Positions 34,580 through 43,380 of a DNA stretch of 64,000 nt are shown here, in pieces (positions within the stretch are counted from its first letter, which is position 1; every line of letters begins with the position of its first letter). The position numbers were made by a program, and so were the translations under genes. The stretch lies in contig OZ245030.1 in assembly GCA_965223985.1 (NCBI GenBank), positions 2,170,001-2,234,000 of the forward strand, written 5' to 3'. The stretch comes from JAPPKS01 sp963667895 (GTDB lineage: Bacteria > Poribacteria > WGA-4E > PCPOR2b). Under the pieces are notes generated by a model. That model did not search any database. It was not told the origin of the DNA and saw nothing but the letters and a program-made list of their open reading frames with translations.

Positions 34580-34608
34580 ATTATACATTTTTCCTAAGGA
34601 AGAATCAA
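34580..34608 (-). promoter_or_regulatory. Predicted promoter of the hypothetical gene at 34143
   Basis: On the minus strand TTGATT, 17 bases, then a perfect TATAAT; the -10 lies about 33 bases before the GTG start. Confidence 0.6.
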
Positions 34609-34693
34609 TCTTATCTTGAATTGCTGTAGACGCCGAAAGACCTTCTATGATATACTTTTGAGCACTTCTAACCCCAACAGAAGGAGTGAATCC

Positions 34694-34909
34694 ATGACTC
34701 AGGAAACTCTGCAAATCATACAGATAGCTGTGCCTACTGTAATACCATCGGCTATTTTTGTGTTTATTGGGTTTCTTTTAGAAAAGCGGCTGACCGAAGT
34801 AAAGAAGGCTTTAGAGGTAAATAACAATAATTTCACTAGGCATCTAATTGAATTTCATAGTAGAACGCTTTCTGAGCGTGAAACATGGAAAGTCTATTTT
34901 AACCAGTAA
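34694..34909 (+). CDS. Small single-pass membrane protein, 71 residues
   Basis: ATG behind AAGGAG with 7 bases spacing. One hydrophobic segment (residues about 13-30, AVPTVIPSAIFVFIGFLL) is followed by a charged helix (EKRLTEVKKALEVNN). It is probably co-transcribed with the next small gene, 12 bases further. No family recognised. Confidence 0.5.
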   Translation: MTQETLQIIQIAVPTVIPSAIFVFIGFLLEKRLTEVKKALEVNNNNFTRHLIEFHSRTLSERETWKVYFNQ

Positions 34910-34921
34910 AAGGGTATCAAA

Positions 34922-35206
34922 ATGGTTAATCTACAGAAGTATATATGGTCTCAGGATAATAGGCAATGTTGGAATGTTTCTCATATTGCAGGTTATAGTA
35001 TTCAAGAATTACGAGGCGGGCTTGTTGGCATTAAAGCTCATTCCAGAATTTCGGCTAGTGATGTAGTGCCTGTTGGTATGGAAGGGGTTGATGGTGTATT
35101 CATTTATTCATCACAAAGTTTGAACCAAACTACGCAGGTATTTAACAACCTTTTAGGGTTTCTTTGTAAAAACGACCAAGTGCTTTTTAATTGTGCTCAG
35201 CAGTAG
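34922..35206 (+). CDS. Hypothetical protein, 94 residues
   Basis: ATG behind AAAGGG. Small soluble protein with NLQKYIWSQDNRQCWNVSHI and FIYSSQSLNQTTQVFNNLL. It follows the single-pass membrane protein after 12 bases, so the two may be a pair. No recognisable family. Confidence 0.45.
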   Translation: MVNLQKYIWSQDNRQCWNVSHIAGYSIQELRGGLVGIKAHSRISASDVVPVGMEGVDGVFIYSSQSLNQTTQVFNNLLGFLCKNDQVLFNCAQQ

Positions 35207-35347
35207 TTCGTTTCAAACTTTCCTTTTGCATTGGCTCGATTCATCAGTCAGACGACTGGAGCGATGAAAATGATGCCGAAAAGCGCGAAAAATTTGGCGG
35301 TGGATATTCGTAATCGGTAGGAATTTAAGATTGTGTGAGCGTGTTAT

Positions 35348-35378
35348 CCTGTAGAAACCTCTCAACAGTTTCTACAGG
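35348..35378. repeat. Hairpin at the end of the WD40 gene
   Basis: CCTGTAGAAAC and GTTTCTACAGG form an 11-base perfect stem with a 9-base loop. On the minus strand the TAG stop of the WD40 gene (35372-35374) lies inside the stem. No T-run follows, so it may protect the transcript or be bidirectional. Confidence 0.6.
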
Positions 35379-37243
35379 AGTTCCCAGAGCAGAATTGTAC
35401 CGTCCATACTTCCGCTGGCGAGCGTGGCACTATCGGCGCTGAATGTAACGCTTGTCACACCGCCCGTATGCCCCGCGAGCGTTTTTCGAAGTTCTCCCGT
35501 GGCAACATCCCACAGACGAATCGTGGCGTCCCAACCCCCGCTGGCGAGTGTAGAGCCGTCGGCGCTGAACGCAACACTGTTGACCGGCGCCGTATGCCCA
35601 GTGAGTGTTTTTCCGAGTTCTCCCGTGGCAACATCCCACAGTCGAATAGTGCCGTCCCTACTCTCACTGACGAGTGCAGTGCTATCGGCACTGAACGCAA
35701 TACTGGTAACAGACTTAGTATGCCCAGTGAGTGTTTTTCCGAGTTCTCCCGTGGCAGCATCCCACAGTCGGATTGTGGCGTCCCAACTCCCACTGGCGAA
35801 CGTTGAGCCGTCGGCGCTGAACGCGATGCTATTGACCGGCGCCCTATGTCCAGTGAGCATTCTGCGAAACTGCCCGGTGGTAACATCCCACACGTAAATT
35901 ATGCCGTGCAAACTTCCGTCATTGGCGAGTGTAGAGCCGTCGGCGCTGAACGCAACACTATTGACATCGCCCGCATGACCCGTGATCGCTTTGCGTAGCT
36001 CTCCTGTGGTGGCATCCCACAAGTGGATAGTACCGTCTTTACTTCCACTTGCGAGCAGCTGTCCATCATCGCTAAACGCAACGCAATCGACCGCGTCCGT
36101 GTGTCCTGTGAGCATTTTTCGATGCTCTCCTGTGGAGACATCCCACAGATGGATGGCGGTGTCCCAACCCCCGCTGGCGAGGATCGTGCCATCGACGTTG
36201 AACGCAACGCTCCAGACATCGCACGTATATCCTGTAAGCGTCACGCGCGGCTCTCCCGCGGCGAGATCCCACAAACGCACGGTGTTGTCCTTCCAACCCC
36301 CACCGCTGGCGAGTGTTGTGCCATCGGCGCTGAACGCAACGCTACTGACATCGCCTGCATGACCCTCAAGCGTTCTGCGGAGTTTCCTAGTGGCGGCATC
36401 CCATAGTCGGACGGTATTGTCCCAACTCCCACTAGCTAGTGTTGTGCCATCGGCGCTGTATGCAAGACTAGTGACGGCATCCGTATGCCCCTTGAGTGTT
36501 TTACGAAGCTTGCCCGTGGCAACGTTCCACAGACGGATGGTGTTATCTTTCCAACCCCCGCCACTTGCGAGCGTCTTACCGTCAACACTAAACACTACGC
36601 TCCTTACGCCGCCCGTATGCCTTGTGAGTTTTTTGCGCAGCGCTCCCGTCGAGCCATTCCAAAGCATAATTGTGCCATCCGAACTTCCACTAGCGAGCGT
36701 TCTACCATTGCTGCTGAATGCAACGCTATAGATGTCAGACTCGTGTCCCTCGAGTTTTTTGCGCAGTACTCCCGTAGTGGCATTCCACAGACGGATTGTG
36801 TTGTCCTCCCAGCCTCCTCCACTGGCGAGTGTTGTACCGTCGCCGTTAAACACAACGCACCTGACATCGGAGGTATGTCCCTTGAGTGTTTTGCGGACCT
36901 CTCCCGTCACCGCATCCCGCAAGTGGATGGCGCCGTCCGAACTCCCACTTGCGAGCGTTCCTCCATCGGGACTGTACGCAACGCTGTTGACCCAAGTTTG
37001 TCCGGTTAAAAAGGCAGTCTCTTGATAAGTCTGTGCATCATAAAGCCAAATGCCGATACTACTAGCGACCGCAAGTTGAGTGCCGTTTGGGGAAAACTCA
37101 ACATCGGTTATTGAACCTTTACCAAGTCGTACTTTCGCACCTTCGGGCAAACCCCAGCGGATGAAGTCTTGGGCGAGCGTGTGTGGTAGAAATAGAATAG
37201 TGATTAGCAATAGGGTGAACCCGAGATACAAGGTCTTTTTCAT
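35372..37243 (-). CDS. Exported WD40-repeat protein with 14 repeats
   Basis: A 623-residue protein. Signal peptide, residues 1-24, ends LPHTLAQ. A short linker is followed by 14 WD40 repeats of about 41-44 residues, each of the type TLxGHTxxVxSVAFSxDGxTLASGSxDxTIRLWD. Fourteen repeats fit two seven-bladed propellers. Repeats 3, 5 and 7 carry an insertion (GGGWxDNT) that makes them longer than the rest. The repeats are very alike, so the gene has grown by internal duplication. WD40 propellers bind proteins; an extracytoplasmic scaffold is inferred. It stands alone. Confidence 0.9.
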   Translation of the reverse strand: MKKTLYLGFTLLLITILFLPHTLAQDFIRWGLPEGAKVRLGKGSITDVEFSPNGTQLAVASSIGIWLYDAQTYQETAFLTGQTWVNSVAYSPDGGTLASGSSDGAIHLRDAVTGEVRKTLKGHTSDVRCVVFNGDGTTLASGGGWEDNTIRLWNATTGVLRKKLEGHESDIYSVAFSSNGRTLASGSSDGTIMLWNGSTGALRKKLTRHTGGVRSVVFSVDGKTLASGGGWKDNTIRLWNVATGKLRKTLKGHTDAVTSLAYSADGTTLASGSWDNTVRLWDAATRKLRRTLEGHAGDVSSVAFSADGTTLASGGGWKDNTVRLWDLAAGEPRVTLTGYTCDVWSVAFNVDGTILASGGWDTAIHLWDVSTGEHRKMLTGHTDAVDCVAFSDDGQLLASGSKDGTIHLWDATTGELRKAITGHAGDVNSVAFSADGSTLANDGSLHGIIYVWDVTTGQFRRMLTGHRAPVNSIAFSADGSTFASGSWDATIRLWDAATGELGKTLTGHTKSVTSIAFSADSTALVSESRDGTIRLWDVATGELGKTLTGHTAPVNSVAFSADGSTLASGGWDATIRLWDVATGELRKTLAGHTGGVTSVTFSADSATLASGSMDGTILLWELL

Positions 37244-37615
37244 CTAATCTATTGATATACCTCCGAAATTGCATAGCGAGAAACCGGTCGACATGTAAAT
37301 TGTAACGCTTTTCTCTCTGTGTGACAAGCTTTTATGAGAGTGTTGCCTTTCTCACTCAGCGTTTTCGCAGATGTATCGGTGAAATCTCCATCAGAGAAGT
37401 TGTTTGAAATCTACGGATAATTTGCGAGAGGATGATTGATATAATTGACTGTGTATGATACAATCTATTCACTGTAGGTAACCGAGGCTGTCGGACGGTT
37501 CGGTTGTGGAGTGCTGCACGGCGAGATCGCGCGGAACACCTACTCGCATAACGAAGTGAATGAATCCGTAGATTCTGTTAACCTGTACTAATCTGCTTAG
37601 AAAGGACAACAGGTT
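37244..37615. other. Divergent intergenic region
   Basis: Between the WD40 gene and the alcohol dehydrogenase. It contains the promoter-like site at 37436. The region 37480-37560 is GC-rich but without coding evidence. Confidence 0.4.
37436..37464 (+). promoter_or_regulatory. Predicted promoter of the alcohol dehydrogenase gene
   Basis: TTGATA (37436-37441), 17 bases, TACAAT (37459-37464). The gene starts about 150 bases later, leaving a long leader. Confidence 0.45.
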
Positions 37616-38782
37616 ATGGGCGATGTCGTTCATGCGGCGGTGATGGTGCACCCGGGAAAAATTGAGATTCAAGAGTTCCCTTTCCCAGAGTTAGAAGATG
37701 GTGGTGTGCTTCTCAAGGTGGAGATGTGCGGAATCTGTGGTACGGACAAGCACACTTGGCGCGGGGAGACGAAACAATATGCCGGCACAGACGCCGAATC
37801 GGATACGCCATTCCCTATCATTCCGGGGCACGAAGTGATTGGAATTGTCGCTGAAATCAACGATCTCAAAAGTCCACGCCTGGATTTTAACGGAGAACGT
37901 CTACGGGTAGGCGATCGCGTCGCCCTGTGTCCGGACGTGATTTGTGGCAAATGCTATGACTGCCGGCACACATTTGCATTCCCTTGGTGTGAAAATCTGC
38001 AAGGTTATGGGAATGCGTTTACCTCCGCCAATCCCCCTCACCTGTTTGGGGGCTGGGCGGAATATATGTACATCCTGCCCAACGCCTTTCTATATAAAGT
38101 TCCCGAAAATCTTCCGCTGCGAGTCGCCGTCATGGTAGAGTTGATGGCTGTTAGCTATAACCTCGATAAGACGAAAGAGTTCTTCACGCTCGCGGGCGAG
38201 GGATTTGCAACTGGCAGCACAGTTGTCATTCAAGGTGTTGGTCCGATGGGAATTTGCCACGTCATCAAGGCGCGTATGATGGGCGCGGGCCAAATTATCG
38301 CTACCGATGGTTCGGATTTCCGCCTTGACCTTGCCAGCGATTTTGGAGTTGACCACACCCTCAATGTGACTCAGACCACCCAAGATGAAAGAATTGAATT
38401 CGTCCGCTCTCTGACCCATGGGCGCGGTGCGGACATCGTCGTGGAGTGTGCCGGTATTGCTGAGGTCGTACCTGAAGGACTGGAGATGCTGCGCAAGGGC
38501 GGTGTTTACATTGAAGCTGGCAACTTCGTCGAGACGGGAGAGGTATCGTTAAGTCCGCACCGTCACTTCTGCTCCAAGAATATTCGACTTATTGGAATGA
38601 CTAACCACCCCTTCACCGGCTATACGCCCAGCATGGAGTTGATGTTAAGGAATTCTAATCGCTTCCCGTTTGATAAATTCGTGACCCATGAATATCCGCT
38701 CGTCCAGACTGAGAAGGCGATGCTGAAGTCGATGCAGCCACAACAGTGTATGAAGGTAGTCGTTGCGCCGCAGGAAAATTAA
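37616..38782 (+). CDS. Zinc-dependent medium-chain alcohol dehydrogenase
   Basis: A 388-residue MDR enzyme of the threonine/sorbitol dehydrogenase type. Catalytic zinc ligands C38 and H72-E73 (GHEVIG). Four structural zinc cysteines are in the CxxCxxC pattern at 110-125 (C110, C113, C116, C125). The Rossmann motif GVGPMG is in VVIQGVGPMGICHVI, and a D in IIATDGSD follows beta-2. It should oxidise a secondary alcohol with NAD. The substrate is unknown. AAAGGA precedes the ATG at 37616. It is followed by the phytanoyl-CoA-dioxygenase-HEAT gene, 130 bases away, on the same strand. Confidence 0.9.
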   Translation: MGDVVHAAVMVHPGKIEIQEFPFPELEDGGVLLKVEMCGICGTDKHTWRGETKQYAGTDAESDTPFPIIPGHEVIGIVAEINDLKSPRLDFNGERLRVGDRVALCPDVICGKCYDCRHTFAFPWCENLQGYGNAFTSANPPHLFGGWAEYMYILPNAFLYKVPENLPLRVAVMVELMAVSYNLDKTKEFFTLAGEGFATGSTVVIQGVGPMGICHVIKARMMGAGQIIATDGSDFRLDLASDFGVDHTLNVTQTTQDERIEFVRSLTHGRGADIVVECAGIAEVVPEGLEMLRKGGVYIEAGNFVETGEVSLSPHRHFCSKNIRLIGMTNHPFTGYTPSMELMLRNSNRFPFDKFVTHEYPLVQTEKAMLKSMQPQQCMKVVVAPQEN

Positions 38783-38912
38783 ACAAACTATCACGCACGG
38801 TTAAACATCAATACTTTTCAGCGCGTCCGGTAACTGACTACGACGAAGTTTGACTATTGTGAAGACAACGATAAAATAACTTCTAATGTAAAACGAAAAA
38901 AGGGAATTGAAA

Positions 38913-40430
38913 ATGCTTGATGACAAGTATCTCTTCAATGACAATCAGATACAGGATTTCATTGTCAACGGATCTGTCACGGTCAAGACAGATCTTCCCG
39001 CTAGTTTCCACGAATACATCTATCAGCAACTTAATTCGGTGGTTGAGAAGGAAGGTAACCCGGGAAACAACGTACTGCCGAGGATTCCTGAAGTTCAGGA
39101 AGTCTTTAATCAGCCCGTTATTCGAGGTGCCTTCACCAGTATACTAGGCTCAGATTATGTCATGCACCCGCACCGCCATCCCCATCATAATTTGCCGGGC
39201 AGTCAGGCACAGAGTTGGCATAAGGACAGCTATTGGGGATATTTAAAAATGCGCAACCACCGCCCCTGGTGGGCGATGGCGTTCTACTATCCGCAGGATG
39301 TCACCGAAGAGATTGGGCCAACCGCGGTTCTACCGGGTACACAATATTACTATACAAATGCATATGGGGATGATGAAGCCGGTGTTCCGCTTTTCGGTCA
39401 AGCAGGTACTGTAACGATTATCCATTATGACCTTTGGCACCGGGCGATGGCAAATCGTACCGACAAGCATCGGTACATGTTGAAATTCCAATTCATCCGA
39501 ATGGAGGCGCCGAAACATCCTACTTGGAACAATGAAATTTCGGTCTGGACGCCTGTCGAGAATGGTGGCCCAGCGTACAAACCTCAGATAATGTGGCAGC
39601 ATTGTTGGAACTGGTTGTCTGGAAGGGAACGATTGCACGAGAACGGTACCCCATCGCACGACGCAAATCCGACGCGGAATGGCGATGTGGCTAAATGGAT
39701 TAAAGCGCTACACAATGAAAACCCTATCGACCGTCTCAATGCGGCGGACGAGTTGGGGATGATACGTGATGAAGCCAGCCAAGATGCTGTACCGGCTCTG
39801 ATAGAAGCTCTGGGAGATACATTTGAACCAGTCGGACTCAACGCCGCCTATGCGTTGGGTGAGATTGGTTCACCGGCTGTGCCAGGATTGAGAAAGGCGT
39901 TGAATCACGAGTCGGAGTTGGTTCATCGGAATGCGGCTTACGGACTCAGTGCAATCGGTGCGCCGGCTGTGCCTGCACTGATAGATGCGTTGGAACACAA
40001 GCTTGACGCTGTTCGCGGTAATGCGGCTTATGCATTGGGAGAAATTGGCTCTCCGGCTCAAAGTGCCGTGTCAACATTAATCAAACTTCTCGGAGACCCA
40101 TCGGAGAAAGTCCGCTGGCATATTGTTGAAGCGCTGGGGATAATCGGCGCCCCACCCAATGACGTTGTACCGGCGTTGATGGAAGCCTTGCGCGATCCGG
40201 ATGCTCAGGTTCGATTCACGGCTGCGCTCTCATTGACTCGAATTGGCACAGAGGCACATGAAGCGGTTCCCACACTAAGAGTGGCGTTGGCAGATCAGAA
40301 TCGGTATGTCCGTGCCAATGCGGTTGATGCGCTTCACCGAATCGGCACACCTGAAGCGAGAGAAACCTTATTCCACTTTCTTTTTGCCGCCCGCTGGTGT
40401 CCCTCAACCACCAAAGAGAGCACTTTTTAA
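38913..40430 (+). CDS. Phytanoyl-CoA dioxygenase-like protein fused to HEAT repeats
   Basis: A 505-residue two-part protein. Residues about 1-225 are a PhyH-type Fe(II)/2-oxoglutarate dioxygenase, with H103-x-D105 (SWHKDS), the distal histidine in HYDLWHRAM (H171 or H176) and IGPTAVLPGTQYY. Residues about 240-495 hold PBS-lyase-type HEAT repeats (ALGEIGSPAVPGL, AIGAPAVPALIDAL, and so on, at least six). ATG 38913 is chosen over TTG 38907; AAGGGA precedes it. The family hydroxylates small molecules; the substrate is unknown. The HEAT part should bind a protein. The next gene, UbiD, is 34 bases away, so they probably form an operon. Confidence 0.88.
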   Translation: MLDDKYLFNDNQIQDFIVNGSVTVKTDLPASFHEYIYQQLNSVVEKEGNPGNNVLPRIPEVQEVFNQPVIRGAFTSILGSDYVMHPHRHPHHNLPGSQAQSWHKDSYWGYLKMRNHRPWWAMAFYYPQDVTEEIGPTAVLPGTQYYYTNAYGDDEAGVPLFGQAGTVTIIHYDLWHRAMANRTDKHRYMLKFQFIRMEAPKHPTWNNEISVWTPVENGGPAYKPQIMWQHCWNWLSGRERLHENGTPSHDANPTRNGDVAKWIKALHNENPIDRLNAADELGMIRDEASQDAVPALIEALGDTFEPVGLNAAYALGEIGSPAVPGLRKALNHESELVHRNAAYGLSAIGAPAVPALIDALEHKLDAVRGNAAYALGEIGSPAQSAVSTLIKLLGDPSEKVRWHIVEALGIIGAPPNDVVPALMEALRDPDAQVRFTAALSLTRIGTEAHEAVPTLRVALADQNRYVRANAVDALHRIGTPEARETLFHFLFAARWCPSTTKESTF

Positions 40431-40464
40431 CCATAACTACACAAAGTCGCGGCAGAGGTAAAAC

Positions 40465-41919
40465 ATGGCATATTCCAGCCTCAGAGATTTTGTAAAATCC
40501 TTGGAACAAGAGGGCGAGCTGATACGAATTAAAACCGAAGTCTCGCCCAATCTTGAGATTTCACAGATTACCGATCGAGTGAGTAAGGCAGAAGGTCCGG
40601 CATTGCTGTTTGAAAATGTGGAGGGAAGCGAGATGCCGTTGCTCATCAACGCCTTCGGATCCTACAAACGGATGGCTATGGCGCTCGGCGTGGATGACCT
40701 CAATAAGATTGCCGATGAGATTGAAGGTATGATTAAGCTTGGTCCTCCGGAATCGCTGCTCGACAAGGTCAAGATTCTTGGTATACTGGTGAAATTGACC
40801 AAGTTCCCTCCCAAAACCATCCGGCGCGGCGCGTGCCAAGAAGTAGTACATACCGGTGATAGTGTCTCATTGGATACCTTGCCGATTATCAAATGCTGGC
40901 CTCTTGATGCGGATAAGTATATTACGCTGCCCCAGGTTTTCACACACAGCCTGACAACAGGTCAGCGAAATATTGGCACCTATCGAATGCAGAAGATTGA
41001 TACGCGGACTATGGCGATGCACTGGCAGATTCACCATGACGGCGCGGCACATCACCGCGAATACCGTCAGGCTGGGGTGACGATGCCTGTCGCTGTCGCA
41101 ATCGGCGGCGATCCGGTCATGTCTTATATCGGCACCGCTCCTCTCCCAACAGGGATTGATGAAATCCTGTTTGCGGGCTTTCTCCGCAAAGCCAATGTGT
41201 CAATGGTACAATGCAAAACGATTGATATGCTAGTTCCCGCAGACGCTGACATTGTGATTGAAGGTTATATTGAACCTGACGAAACCTGCATCGAAGGTCC
41301 TTTTGGAGATCACACCGGCTATTATTCGCTTGAGGACGAATACCCCGTTTTTCATATCACCGGTATTACGCACCGTAAGAACGCCATCTACCAGACAATT
41401 ATCGTTGGCAAGCCGCCGATGGAAGATTGCTACATGGGTAAAACAACGGAGCGAATCTTTTTGCCGTTGATTAAAACACAACTTCCGGAGCTGATCGATA
41501 TGAATCTACCGCTGTTCGGTGTGTTCCACAATTTCGTCTTAGTCTCGATTGACAAACGCTATCCCTTCCACGCAAAGAAGATTATGCACAGCTTGTGGGG
41601 ACTCGGGCAACTCATGTTCAGCAAGATTATTATCGTTGTTGATAAAGATGTGGATGTACAAAGTGTAGAAGAGGTGTTCTTCCGCGTCGGTAGCAACGTC
41701 GATCCGAAGCGTGATGTAACCATCGTCGAAGGACCTGTTGATGTGTTGGACCACGCGGCCCCTCTGATTGGAGCAGGATCGAAAATGGGAATTGATGCAA
41801 CTACCAAGTGGCGTGAGGAAGGTTACCAACGCGAATGGCCCGACGAAATCAAGATGTCTCAAGAGGTGATTGATCTCGTGGACAAACGGTGGAAAGAGTA
41901 TGGGCTTGGTGAGATGTAA
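40465..41919 (+). CDS. UbiD-family prenyl-FMN-dependent decarboxylase
   Basis: A 484-residue member of the UbiD family, full length. Conserved RNIGTYRMQ (N169, R174) and HxxHH at about 190 bind prenyl-FMN and metal. E277 in CIEGPFGDHTGYY is the catalytic acid. These enzymes decarboxylate unsaturated or aromatic acids and need the cofactor made by UbiX, which is not in this window. Whether it serves ubiquinone/menaquinone or a degradation pathway is open. AGAGGTAAAAC precedes the ATG. It follows the PhyH-HEAT gene closely. Confidence 0.9.
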   Translation: MAYSSLRDFVKSLEQEGELIRIKTEVSPNLEISQITDRVSKAEGPALLFENVEGSEMPLLINAFGSYKRMAMALGVDDLNKIADEIEGMIKLGPPESLLDKVKILGILVKLTKFPPKTIRRGACQEVVHTGDSVSLDTLPIIKCWPLDADKYITLPQVFTHSLTTGQRNIGTYRMQKIDTRTMAMHWQIHHDGAAHHREYRQAGVTMPVAVAIGGDPVMSYIGTAPLPTGIDEILFAGFLRKANVSMVQCKTIDMLVPADADIVIEGYIEPDETCIEGPFGDHTGYYSLEDEYPVFHITGITHRKNAIYQTIIVGKPPMEDCYMGKTTERIFLPLIKTQLPELIDMNLPLFGVFHNFVLVSIDKRYPFHAKKIMHSLWGLGQLMFSKIIIVVDKDVDVQSVEEVFFRVGSNVDPKRDVTIVEGPVDVLDHAAPLIGAGSKMGIDATTKWREEGYQREWPDEIKMSQEVIDLVDKRWKEYGLGEM

Positions 41920-42229
41920 AGGGCGTGGAAGGGCCACCAATATTGGATTTAGAAGACACACAACGTCCCAACTGATGCTATTCTGGAACGAAGAATTGTA
42001 CCCGCAGCAACCGAGAATTCACGCTTCAACTCCCAAATAAAATAGACAATTGAGCCACAATCAAGCTTGACAAAACCAACTGCTTGATGTACACTCTACC
42101 AATTTAAGACATATCAAAAGATTGTGGTCACCTTTAATGGAATTCCAGTAGACATTCTCACCGCAATCACGGCCATCAAAAAAATATGGGGTGAAAAAAC
42201 CCCGAGAGTTTCGGGGGAGAAAAGAGCCT
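41920..42229. other. Spacer ahead of nadA with a hairpin
   Basis: No gene. A GC-rich stem-loop at 42200-42216 stands 13 bases before the nadA start. Confidence 0.5.
42200..42216 (+). promoter_or_regulatory. Stem-loop in the nadA leader
   Basis: CCCCGA, loop GAGTT, TCGGGG: a 6-base perfect stem, immediately ahead of GAGAAAAGAG and the ATG. It could be an attenuator or a translation-control hairpin; this is suggested by place only. Confidence 0.4.
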
Positions 42230-43345
42230 ATGAATGCCCAACCCACAGCGGGAAAAATTGACGTAAGTATGCGTGCGGAAGAGCTCAGTCTTGCGGGAGT
42301 AAAAGATAAACTCTACCAGAGAAATCACCCGAGCTTAACGACTGTCGACATAGAGGCGCATGCAGAGACAGTTTACAAGATATTAAAACTCAAGAAAAAA
42401 CACAACGTGTTAATGCTCGGTCACAATTACATGGAACCGCTCGTGTTTGGTCTGTCTGAAACAGCGGAGCAGGGAGACTCGCTTGGATTAAGCATGCATG
42501 CTGCGAAAACAGAATCTCCGTACATCATCTTCAATGGCGTACCGTTTATGGCGGAAACGGCAAAGATACTTAATCCGTTAAAGACAGTGCTTGTCGCAGA
42601 TAAAACGGCAGGATGTTCATTGGCTGATAACTTCGGCGCAGAGGATGTCAAAAAATTGAAGGCGCTTTACCCTGGTGTCCCGGTCATGATCTACATCAAC
42701 AGCTACGCTGATGCGAAAGCAGAATCAGACATCTGCTGTACATCTGCGAATGCTGCCAAGATTGCGAAGGGAATGCCAGGCGACGAGATTCTTTTTGTTC
42801 CCGACATTTTCTTCTCACAAAATCTAGAAGAAGAGCTCAAGGGAGAAAAAACCGTTCTGTATCCGGGCAAAGGTAATCAGGAGCCGGGCGCGGTGTGTGA
42901 GGTTCATGAAAGGTTCTCACTCGATGACCTGCTTGCAATACGAGAATCGTTCGACATCCCTAACGGTCATCCGGTCCGAATGCTATATGCGCATTGGGAA
43001 TGTCGGCCAGAGGTACTTCATGAGGCAGACTATTACGGCAGCACAAGCCAGATACGGAGGGACATCGCAAAGCGGGTGGAAGAAAACACATTGGAACGTG
43101 CCTTTATCGCATCAGAATGTGAATTAACCTCCAACTTGGCGCAGGAGTTTCCAACAATCCAATTTTGGACCGCTTGTTCTGTGCGTTGCTCGCACATGGC
43201 AAAGGTTTCGCTCGTCAAGGTGCTTCATATTCTGGAAACTCTGGATAGCGGTAACGACTTAAGCCCCCATGAAGTTACATTGAGCCCTGAGGTTGTTGAG
43301 CAAGCGAGAACCCCCATTGAACGGATGCTTGAAATGAGTGTTTGA
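42230..43345 (+). CDS. nadA: Quinolinate synthase NadA
   Basis: A 371-residue enzyme that condenses iminoaspartate with dihydroxyacetone phosphate to quinolinate in NAD biosynthesis. Motifs: MLGHNYMEPLVF, FNGVPFMAETAKIL, DKTAGCSLAD (cluster cysteine), YINSYADAKAESDICCTSAN, FVPDIFFSQN, GAVCEVHERF (cysteine), ASECELTSNL and CSVRCSHM (cysteine). The iron-sulfur ligands are all visible. GTG at 42191 is possible, but the ATG at 42230 fits the family better and has AAAGAG nearby. No nadB or nadC is present. Complete. Confidence 0.93.
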   Translation: MNAQPTAGKIDVSMRAEELSLAGVKDKLYQRNHPSLTTVDIEAHAETVYKILKLKKKHNVLMLGHNYMEPLVFGLSETAEQGDSLGLSMHAAKTESPYIIFNGVPFMAETAKILNPLKTVLVADKTAGCSLADNFGAEDVKKLKALYPGVPVMIYINSYADAKAESDICCTSANAAKIAKGMPGDEILFVPDIFFSQNLEEELKGEKTVLYPGKGNQEPGAVCEVHERFSLDDLLAIRESFDIPNGHPVRMLYAHWECRPEVLHEADYYGSTSQIRRDIAKRVEENTLERAFIASECELTSNLAQEFPTIQFWTACSVRCSHMAKVSLVKVLHILETLDSGNDLSPHEVTLSPEVVEQARTPIERMLEMSV

Positions 43346-43380
43346 TAAACTCCCAATCGATCTAATCCCCCACCCAGGCT

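Noticed and set aside
35424..37025. Several plus-strand frames across the WD40 gene
   Set aside because: They follow the repeat period of the WD40 gene on the minus strand and show no domain of their own.
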